DNA from: an uncultured Collinsella sp.
GTDB taxonomy: Bacteria > Actinomycetota > Coriobacteriia > Coriobacteriales > Coriobacteriaceae
DNA length: 37,890 nt
Reading direction: 5' to 3'
NCBI GenBank assembly: GCA_900541675.1
Contig: UQKU01000020.1
Coordinates: 1 to 37,890, forward strand
Shown: positions 32,392 to 37,890 of the stretch, piece by piece
Position numbering within the stretch: position 1 is the first letter of the stretch
Layout: each line of letters starts with the position of its first letter
Program-made: the position numbers and the translations under genes
The notes under the pieces: model-generated
Database searches by the model: none
Told to the model about the DNA's origin: nothing
Seen by the model: only the letters and a program-made list of their open reading frames with translations

Positions 32392-32985
32392 TCCCGGAAA
32401 GCCTGTCTGGCGCAGGGCCTCGTAGAGGACGATGGCGGCGCTGTTGGAGAGGTTGAGTGCGCTGATGCGGTAGTCGTCCGGATTGACGAAGTTGCCGCAG
32501 ATATCCTGCCGAAGGATGGCCTCGTGGCTGTCCTCGGTATGTCCCAGCGATTCCTCGTGGGCTTCCCAGGCCTCGGCGTTGTCGAGTGAGTCACAATCGC
32601 GCAGCATGGGAATGCGCTCGCAGCGCTCGGGCGCCGCGGCGAGCAGTGGCTCGGGAATGCCCGAGCTCTCGCTGCCAAAGACCAAGTAGTCGCCATCGCG
32701 GTAGGTACTCTGCGCATAGGTGCGGCGTGCCTTTTTGGTCAACAGATGCAGGCGCTCGTCGGCAGGGGAGAGGCCGTTGCGCGCAAGGAAATCCTCCCAG
32801 CCGGCATATGTCGTCACGTTCAGGTTTTGCCAGTAGCCCAGGCCGGCGCGACGCACCGTCTTGTCGTCGAGCGAAAAGCCCAGCGGCTCTACCAGGTGCA
32901 AATGGGCACCGGTGACCACGCAGGTGCGGCCGATATTACCCGTATTGGCCGGAATCTCGGGTGCATACAGCACGATATTGAACAT
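32386..32985 (-). CDS. trmL: tRNA (cytidine/uridine(34)-2'-O)-methyltransferase TrmL
   Basis: 199 residues of the SPOUT class. The N-terminus MFNIVLYAPEIPANTGNIGRTCVVTGAHLHLVEPLGFSLDDK is typical, followed by RRAGLGYW, then DYLVFGSESSGIPEPLLAA and the knot end LNLSNSAAIVLYEALRQTGF. TrmL methylates the 2'-OH of the wobble nucleotide in leucine tRNAs. ATG at 32985 (CCAAGGAG upstream) was chosen; longer in-frame codons have no ribosome site and would run into a palindrome. The final Met and stop come from the palindrome at 32361-32391. Confidence 0.92.
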   Translation of the reverse strand: MFNIVLYAPEIPANTGNIGRTCVVTGAHLHLVEPLGFSLDDKTVRRAGLGYWQNLNVTTYAGWEDFLARNGLSPADERLHLLTKKARRTYAQSTYRDGDYLVFGSESSGIPEPLLAAAPERCERIPMLRDCDSLDNAEAWEAHEESLGHTEDSHEAILRQDICGNFVNPDDYRISALNLSNSAAIVLYEALRQTGFPGM

Positions 32986-33008
32986 GAATCTCCTTGGCAT
33001 AGAACGAA

Positions 33009-33047
33009 AAACCACCACGAAGGGGACAGGCACCTTCGTGGTGGTTT
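33009..33047. repeat. palindrome with perfect 15-bp arms and GGACAGGCA loop
   Basis: AAACCACCACGAAGG (33009-33023) and CCTTCGTGGTGGTTT (33033-33047) are fully complementary, with GGACAGGCA in the loop. It is part of the GGGACAG-containing family in this window but with its own arms. It lies between trmL and the converging CobW gene end. Confidence 0.8.
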
Positions 33048-33084
33048 GGCGGTTACGTGGGCGGAAAATGCCCGCTTCGATAAC

Positions 33085-34215
33085 CTAGGCGCGGTGCCAG
33101 TCGGTCAGGCAGGCATCGAGCGCGGCGATGAGCGCGTCCTTGTCCATGTGACGGCCGATGATGCACAGGCTCGTCATGCGGTCGCCCGTCTCGTCGTCCC
33201 AAATCTGCATGATCTCGGGGTTCTCGTCGATGATCTTCTGCTTCTCGCCCTCGGGCGCAGAATCGACAAACAGACCGTTCTCCATCAGGCGCATCTGGTG
33301 GCCGGCCTGCTCAAACATGTAGCACATGTCCGGATTGCCGGTCTGCCACAGCGGGCCCTTGACGCGAATGACCTCGTCGGGCCACTCCTGCTCAACAAAA
33401 TCAGTGAACTTCTGTAGGTCAAACGGCTTGCGGCGCGAGTACACAAAGGTCTCGATATCGTACTCGAGCACCTCGGGGTCGTCGTGCTCCTCGGGATGCT
33501 CCATGGCCTCGATCCAAGCGGCGGAGTTGTAGGCGCGCATAAAGTCGAAGCGGCCGGTGTCGAGCAGCTCCTCCATGGGGACCTCGCCGTTTTGGGCTTC
33601 GACAATCACGGCGTCCTTCTGCAGGCTGCGCACGATGGCCTTAAGCTCTGCGATCTGCTCGGGGGTGACGGTGTCAGTCTTATTAAGAATCAGCGTGGAG
33701 CAAAACTCGATCTGCTGGATGAGCAGGCTCTCGATGTCGTCCTCGTCGATATCCTCGGCGAGCAGGTCGCGGCCGCCGTTGAACTCGTCGTACATGCGGG
33801 CGCAGTCGACCACGGCCACGATGTTGTCGAGCGCGAGCTTGGGCTCGCCGCCCACCTTGGCCTCGTCGCAGAAGCTCGAGATGGTGTAGGCGATGGGGAT
33901 GGGCTCGCAAATACCCGAGGCCTCGATGATGATGTAGTCGAACTTGCCCGAATCGGCGATGCCCTGCAGCTGGTTGGCCAGATCGTCCGAAAGCGTGCAG
34001 CAGATGCAGCCGTTGGTGAGCGGGATAAGGTCGTCGGTCTCGGAAAGGCCGCCGTCGGCGATAAGGCTGGCGTCGACGTTGATCTCGCCGATATCGTTGA
34101 CGATCACGGCGGCGCGGATGCCGCCGTCGTTGGCGAGGATGTGGTTGAGCAGCGTGGTCTTGCCGGCACCGAGGTATCCGGTAAGCATGATGATCTTCAC
34201 GGGTTTGTTGGGCAT
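33085..34215 (-). CDS. CobW/P47K-family GTP-binding metallochaperone
   Basis: 376 residues. P-loop GYLGAGKT (13-20), the metal-binding Cys-x-Cys-Cys motif at Cys70-Cys72-Cys73 (TNGCICCTL), the acidic switch IEASGICEP, and LILNKTD as the guanine-binding motif. The C-terminal domain ends DACLTDWHRA and has acidic and His-containing loops. Family members hand Zn, Co or Ni to target enzymes using GTP. GGAGG precedes the ATG. The ArsC-like gene lies upstream on the same strand; no metal operator was recognised. Confidence 0.9.
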   Translation of the reverse strand: MPNKPVKIIMLTGYLGAGKTTLLNHILANDGGIRAAVIVNDIGEINVDASLIADGGLSETDDLIPLTNGCICCTLSDDLANQLQGIADSGKFDYIIIEASGICEPIPIAYTISSFCDEAKVGGEPKLALDNIVAVVDCARMYDEFNGGRDLLAEDIDEDDIESLLIQQIEFCSTLILNKTDTVTPEQIAELKAIVRSLQKDAVIVEAQNGEVPMEELLDTGRFDFMRAYNSAAWIEAMEHPEEHDDPEVLEYDIETFVYSRRKPFDLQKFTDFVEQEWPDEVIRVKGPLWQTGNPDMCYMFEQAGHQMRLMENGLFVDSAPEGEKQKIIDENPEIMQIWDDETGDRMTSLCIIGRHMDKDALIAALDACLTDWHRA

Positions 34216-34301
34216 GTGCCCTCCTTTGTTAGACTTGGCTTACAGTTGAATCTTATGCCAAACGCCTGCTCTTATACCCACGCGCCGACAAATAACACAG
34301 G

Positions 34302-34643
34302 CTACTCCCAGGCTCCCCATACGTCGGGACAATAGCCGACGGTGGCCTTCTTGCCGTTGCGCACGATGGGCTCGGCTAGAACCTGCTGATTCTCGAGCAG
34401 CTTATCGAAGCGCTGGCTGGGGGTGAGGTGCTGGATGAGCGCGAGCGTTTCCTCGTCCTTGGCTTTGGGGTTGAGCAGCTTATCGATGCCGCCGACCGCC
34501 TGCATCACGCTCGTGAGCTCGCCCTTGCTCATCTCCTTTTCCTTCAGGTCGATAAACTGCACCTTAATGCGGCGCTCCTTAAAATAGCGCTGGGCCTTCT
34601 TGGTATCGAAGGACTTTTTGGTGCCAAAGATCTGAATATTCAT
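34302..34643 (-). CDS. ArsC/Spx-like thioredoxin-fold protein, apparently lacking the catalytic cysteine
   Basis: 113 residues of the ArsC-like family: IQIFGTKKSFDTKKAQRYFKERRIKVQFIDLKEKEMSKGEL, then LLENQQVLAEPIVRNGKKATVGY. In relatives, the first motif usually holds a Cys (FGTKKC...); here the equivalent residue is Ser. With no catalytic Cys, arsenate reduction is unlikely; a Spx-like or structural role is an open possibility. The downstream spacing to CobW is 86 bases; the upstream flavodoxin-family gene ends 17 bases before its start, so the pair is probably cotranscribed. Confidence 0.82.
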   Translation of the reverse strand: MNIQIFGTKKSFDTKKAQRYFKERRIKVQFIDLKEKEMSKGELTSVMQAVGGIDKLLNPKAKDEETLALIQHLTPSQRFDKLLENQQVLAEPIVRNGKKATVGYCPDVWGAWE

Positions 34644-34660
34644 GTGTATGTTCCGCCGTT

Positions 34661-35284
34661 CTAACGAATGAAGTTGGTCCTGGCGCGATCGGCCTCGGGG
34701 GCCTCGATGCCGGCGGCCTTTCCCGCCTCGATGCAGCGCAGCAGCCAGGCCATGTTTTTGCCGATGTTTCGCATGGTGGCAAGGCCTTCGGCGTCCTGGG
34801 CGGCCTCGCCCGGCATGGCGCCAAAGACGTTGTTCCAGTAGGTAGATGCAACGACGGGCATCTGGTTGATGGTGAAGTACTTGTTGAGCACGTCGAAGGT
34901 GGTCGACGTGCCGCCACGGCGGGCGACGGCGACCGCGGCACCCGGCTTGTGCGCAAAGGCCTTGCTGCCAGCATAGAATGCGCGGTCGAGAGCCGAGAGG
35001 ATGCGTCCGCTGGGATGCGCATAGTAGACGGGGGAGCCAAAGACAAAGCCATCTGCCTGCTCGGCGGCAGCGATCAGCTCGTTCACCACGTCGTCGTCAA
35101 AGGTGCAGCGGCAATCGAGCTTGCCGCACTGGCCACAGCCAATGCAGTCGCGAATGGGCTTGGCGCCCAGCTGGAACACCTCGGTATCGATACCCTCGGC
35201 GTTGAGTTGCTCGGCGACTTCGGCGAGTGCGCGGGCGGTGTTGCCGTTTGCCTTGGGACTGCCATTGACCAAAAGAACCTTCAT
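34661..35284 (-). CDS. flavodoxin-family NAD(P)H:FMN oxidoreductase-like protein
   Basis: 207 residues. The N-terminal FMN-binding motif is KVLLVNGSPKANGNTARAL, followed by the Cys-rich segment CIGCGQCGKLDCRC, GFVFGSPVYYAHPSGRILSALDRAFYAGSK, and a C-terminal KNMAWLLRCIEAGK helix. This plan fits iron-sulfur flavoprotein/multimeric flavodoxin-type reductases, although the Cys set may instead stabilise disulphides or bind metal. The electron partner is unknown. ATG at 35284 (AGGGAG, 6 bases) was preferred over the GTG three bases before it. ATTATC at 35322-35327 reads GATAAT on the minus strand, a likely -10. Confidence 0.85.
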   Translation of the reverse strand: MKVLLVNGSPKANGNTARALAEVAEQLNAEGIDTEVFQLGAKPIRDCIGCGQCGKLDCRCTFDDDVVNELIAAAEQADGFVFGSPVYYAHPSGRILSALDRAFYAGSKAFAHKPGAAVAVARRGGTSTTFDVLNKYFTINQMPVVASTYWNNVFGAMPGEAAQDAEGLATMRNIGKNMAWLLRCIEAGKAAGIEAPEADRARTNFIR

Positions 35285-35358
35285 CACAAACTCCCTCTGC
35301 TGTTGGTGACTTCTGCAGAGGATTATCGCACGATGGGGGAGGCGGTGCGGGCGCGGTG

Positions 35359-36888
35359 CTAATCCAGTTTGGTACCTGGAACCTGCACGGCTTTACCGAG
35401 CAACGCTTTGAGCTCGTTCAAAATGGAAACGGGCTGTCGGTCAACGCTGTTCAGATGGAGCGTGGCCACGCGAATGGGCGGCTGATATTCAAGCGAGCCG
35501 ATGAGCACGGGAGAACCCAGGAATCGTTCGATTTCGTTTGCGAGCTCGTCGATTGCCTCGGGGCCGAGCTCATCGAAAAGCGCCACGAACATTGGTCCCG
35601 TCGAGCGGAACAGGCGACCCTTGCCACGCGAACAATCCATGAGGCAGGCAGCGCTTTCTGCCAAAACACGGTCGCCCGCATCAAAGCCAAAGCGGGCATT
35701 GACCTCAGCGATATCGTCGACCTTAATGGCAATAAAGCCTGCCTCGCGCGCCACGCGGCGCATCTCTCCAATAGCGTTGACCAGGGCGTGGACATCGCCC
35801 AGGCCCGTTACCGAGTCGGTCGTATCTGCCAAGCTTCGGTTGATGATAATGCCCACATACATGCTGGGCTCGGTATCGGTGCCGTCCAAACGGTAGCCCG
35901 TGCAGTCGCAAAGCACGTATTTTCCGGTGGCATCCATTACGCGATACTGCATGTAGTGGAAGTGCCACGTGCCGTTTATCACCATGTCGAGCTCGGTGCG
36001 TACGTTGTCGCGGTCCTCGGGATGAACGCGGGCGAGCCACATGTCGAGTGAGTTAAAAGGGTGCTGGGAGGGCAGGTCAAAATCGCGCACGGCGTTGACC
36101 GACCATTGCGATTCTCCCGTATCGAGATTGAGGATGAACGGATAGCGCGTCTCGGAGCTCATGGAGATCGCTTGGAACACCCGGTCGTTGCAGGGAAGCT
36201 GGTCGACGATTGGGCGTTGCGGCGCGTCATTGTCTTTCGGTTGCTGCACGCGATGCATAAGCTTATAGCGATACATCTTGCGATCGGCATCCATCGTCAT
36301 CTGGCGACGCGTGTCGCCGGCAAGTGGATCGACGCGCGAGCAGCCAAAGCTAAAGCTGGCGATCATGGGCGCCTTGCCACCTGAGCTCGCCTCGATCAGC
36401 CCGGCACGTACCCGCTCCAAGCGCTGCTCGAGTTCGGTCTCGTTTGCGGAGAGCGAGATGAGCACAAACTCGTCTCCACCGATGCGGAACAGCATCTCAT
36501 CGTGCTCCATGGTTTCGGAGAGCGTGCGGCAGATGCTCAGAATATAGCGATTGCCTTCGGCGTGGCCAAACCTATCATTGCAATGTTTGAGATGGTCGAT
36601 GTCAATATAGGCGCAGGTGAAGGGGTCACCTTTGTGCCAGAGTTGCTCGACGTGACGGTCGAGTCCGCCGCGGTTGCCCAAGTTGGTGAGCGGGTCGATA
36701 TAGGCGTTGCTCTCAAGCAGCCGGCGCTCTTGTTGCAGGATGGCATGCGTCTTTTGCAGTTGCTCGCCAACGGCGCGCAGCTCAGCAGGCAGCGCGGCAA
36801 CATCGAGTTCGGCGGTCGAGATGCCATTCGCAAGTCGCTGAAGATAGGCAATAATCGATTGCTCACCCAGGCGATATGACTCGTTCAT
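35359..36888 (-). CDS. diguanylate cyclase: GGDEF, PAS-like region, second degenerate GGDEF
   Basis: 509 residues from the ATG at 36888 (AGGAGG, 9 bases). The N-terminal helices lead to a GGDEF domain at about 55-210 with an intact RIGGDEF (GGDEF at 137-141); no RxxD inhibitory site is seen before it. The middle (about 240-350) looks like a PAS_3-type sensor (WLARVHPEDRDNVRTELDMVINGTWHFHYMQYRVMDATGKY). The C-terminus (358-495) is a second, inactive GGDEF-like domain in which the motif reads STGPM. Together this points to regulated synthesis of cyclic di-GMP, probably balanced by the EAL protein next to it. No transmembrane helix was seen. Confidence 0.83.
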   Translation of the reverse strand: MNESYRLGEQSIIAYLQRLANGISTAELDVAALPAELRAVGEQLQKTHAILQQERRLLESNAYIDPLTNLGNRGGLDRHVEQLWHKGDPFTCAYIDIDHLKHCNDRFGHAEGNRYILSICRTLSETMEHDEMLFRIGGDEFVLISLSANETELEQRLERVRAGLIEASSGGKAPMIASFSFGCSRVDPLAGDTRRQMTMDADRKMYRYKLMHRVQQPKDNDAPQRPIVDQLPCNDRVFQAISMSSETRYPFILNLDTGESQWSVNAVRDFDLPSQHPFNSLDMWLARVHPEDRDNVRTELDMVINGTWHFHYMQYRVMDATGKYVLCDCTGYRLDGTDTEPSMYVGIIINRSLADTTDSVTGLGDVHALVNAIGEMRRVAREAGFIAIKVDDIAEVNARFGFDAGDRVLAESAACLMDCSRGKGRLFRSTGPMFVALFDELGPEAIDELANEIERFLGSPVLIGSLEYQPPIRVATLHLNSVDRQPVSILNELKALLGKAVQVPGTKLD

Positions 36889-36926
36889 GATGGATAACCT
36901 CCTTGGGCGGAACAACGGTTTGTATC

Positions 36927-36957
36927 ATATCCCCAATTCGGTTTGAACTGGGGATAT
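36927..36957. promoter_or_regulatory. inverted repeat between the GGDEF and EAL genes
   Basis: ATATCCCCA (36927-36935) and TGGGGATAT (36949-36957), with an inner TTC/GAA pair, just upstream of the GGDEF gene. It could be an operator or the EAL terminator; there is no T-run. Confidence 0.45.
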
Positions 36958-37015
36958 AAGTTAGCTAATGGAGACAAATGCCCCCTTCGGCGGTGGCGTT
37001 TTGCGCGCGAGCGTA

Positions 37016-37822
37016 TCAGTTGTTATTGCCGCCATCGAGTAATGCCTCAAAATCCTTCGCCGGCATGGGGCGGTAGTAGAGGAAGCCCTGAGCGTAGCGG
37101 GCACCCATGTGGCGTAGCATGTTCGCCTGCTCATCTGTCTCGACGCCTTCGATTACAATGGGCAGATGGAGCGACTGCGCCATCTCGAGCATCGATGACA
37201 CGATCTGCGCGCTGCGGCCTTGATCGCGGTCGGTGGGCACAAAGGTGCGGTCGAGCTTGATGACGTCGACGTTGACGTTCTTGAGCATCGCGAGCGTGGA
37301 CTGACCGGTGCCAAAATCGTCCATATAGGTCGAGAAGCCGCGGGTGTGCAAGTCGGCTGTCAGTTTGTCCACGGCTTCGGACTCTCCCGTATAAGCCGTC
37401 TCGGTGATCTCGATACGCATGAGCTCGGGCGGCAGGTTGTATTGGGCGGCAAGCGCCCCCATATGCTCGGCAACGTCGCAGGCAAGGATATCCACGCGCG
37501 ACACATTAAGCGAGACCGGAACCACGCGAAGGCCGCGATCGAGACGCTCGCGCAGCCACGAGGCGACACCCTGCCAAATGTACTTGTCGAGCGTCACCAC
37601 AAAGCCGCTTTCCTCGAGTGCGGGGATAAACGTTGCGGGCGAAATGAGAGAGCCATCCTTGTCAATCCAGCGGGTGAGTGCCTCGGCGCCAATGATCTCG
37701 CCGGTTTCCATATCGACCTGGGGCTGCAGGTAGTACGTGATGCGGCCGTTTGAGAGCGCGTACTGGAACTCGGTCAGCGTGCGGTGGAACGCAATCCCGT
37801 GTTCATATTCTTCCCTTGATTC
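37016..37822 (-). CDS. EAL-domain cyclic-di-GMP phosphodiesterase, 5'-truncated
   Basis: The open frame runs from 37822 to 37016, with a stop (TGA, 37823-37825) just upstream, and encodes an almost whole EAL domain. Catalytic elements are present: GAEALTRW (EAL), SLNVSRVD (Asn), EITETAY (Glu), DDFGTGQSTL, KLDRTFV (Lys), VIEGVETDEQ and QGFLYYRPMP. The conserved first strand (RITYYLQPQVDMETGE) lies before the first ATG (37711), and no standard start codon exists in that stretch, so the beginning is lost or was joined to a now-missing N-terminal domain. It hydrolyses cyclic di-GMP to pGpG if expressed. Confidence 0.75.
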   Translation of the reverse strand, partial: ESREEYEHGIAFHRTLTEFQYALSNGRITYYLQPQVDMETGEIIGAEALTRWIDKDGSLISPATFIPALEESGFVVTLDKYIWQGVASWLRERLDRGLRVVPVSLNVSRVDILACDVAEHMGALAAQYNLPPELMRIEITETAYTGESEAVDKLTADLHTRGFSTYMDDFGTGQSTLAMLKNVNVDVIKLDRTFVPTDRDQGRSAQIVSSMLEMAQSLHLPIVIEGVETDEQANMLRHMGARYAQGFLYYRPMPAKDFEALLDGGNNN

Positions 37823-37841
37823 TCATCTTCATTGCAACAGA

Positions 37842-37879
37842 CTCAGGACTCAGCGCAACGCGTTGCGCTGAGTCCTGAG
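37842..37879. repeat. perfect 38-bp palindrome at the window end
   Basis: Both halves are 19 bp and exactly complementary with no loop: CTCAGGACTCAGCGCAACG, then its complement. It lies 17 bases upstream of the stop that ends the EAL open frame and near the window edge. Confidence 0.9.
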
Positions 37880-37890
37880 GCGCGAATCCG

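Overview
The window looks like part of a chromosome from a Coriobacteriia actinobacterium, most likely Collinsella or a close relative. This rests on the moderately high GC content, dense short-spaced genes with AGGAGG-type ribosome sites, a mix of Gram-positive and actinobacterial families, and many GGGAC-containing intergenic palindromes. No rRNA, tRNA or marker gene fixes the genus, so the assignment is an inference. No CRISPR array or recognisable tRNA was seen.

Layout. 1-8 kb: a 5'-incomplete trmO, a PatB/MalY C-S lyase, an FMN split-barrel protein, a large EvgS-type hybrid sensor kinase, a two-helix K+ channel, a frameshifted LOG-family gene and a ClC channel. 8-11 kb: a methyltransferase and a GntR/ABC-ATPase/ABC-permease operon with its own operator. 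11-15 kb: prfC, a queuosine-precursor transporter (with a possible structured leader) plus an SDR, and ung. 15-19.7 kb: a divergent LysR/EamA pair, a MATE pump and rlmA. 19.7-22.5 kb: a small membrane protein, a 47-residue membrane mini-gene, rsmJ, a Cys-rich small protein, a GNAT enzyme and a hairpin-rich 300-base gap. 22.5-29.5 kb: a TetM-type translation GTPase, then two related AAA ATPases (372 and 366 residues) on either side of a UvrA paralogue that lacks the UvrB-binding region. 29.5-32.3 kb: an AT-richer patch with a serine recombinase, a secreted protein and a DUF4230 protein. 32.4-37.9 kb: a minus-strand run of trmL, a CobW GTPase, an ArsC-like protein, a flavodoxin-family protein, a GGDEF protein and a 5'-truncated EAL protein, next to a perfect 38-bp palindrome.

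Most genes are ordinary housekeeping, transport or RNA-modification genes. The most unusual part is 24.5-29.5 kb. Each ATPase gene is preceded by three helically phased direct repeats (10-bp period for one, 20-bp period for the other). Palindromes with TGTGACAAAGGGAC arms sit on or next to the stop codons that separate the genes. Related palindromes with the same GGGAC word but different arms recur through the window. This suggests a REP-like element family with preferred insertion at gene ends, and ATPases that may bind their own phased repeats.
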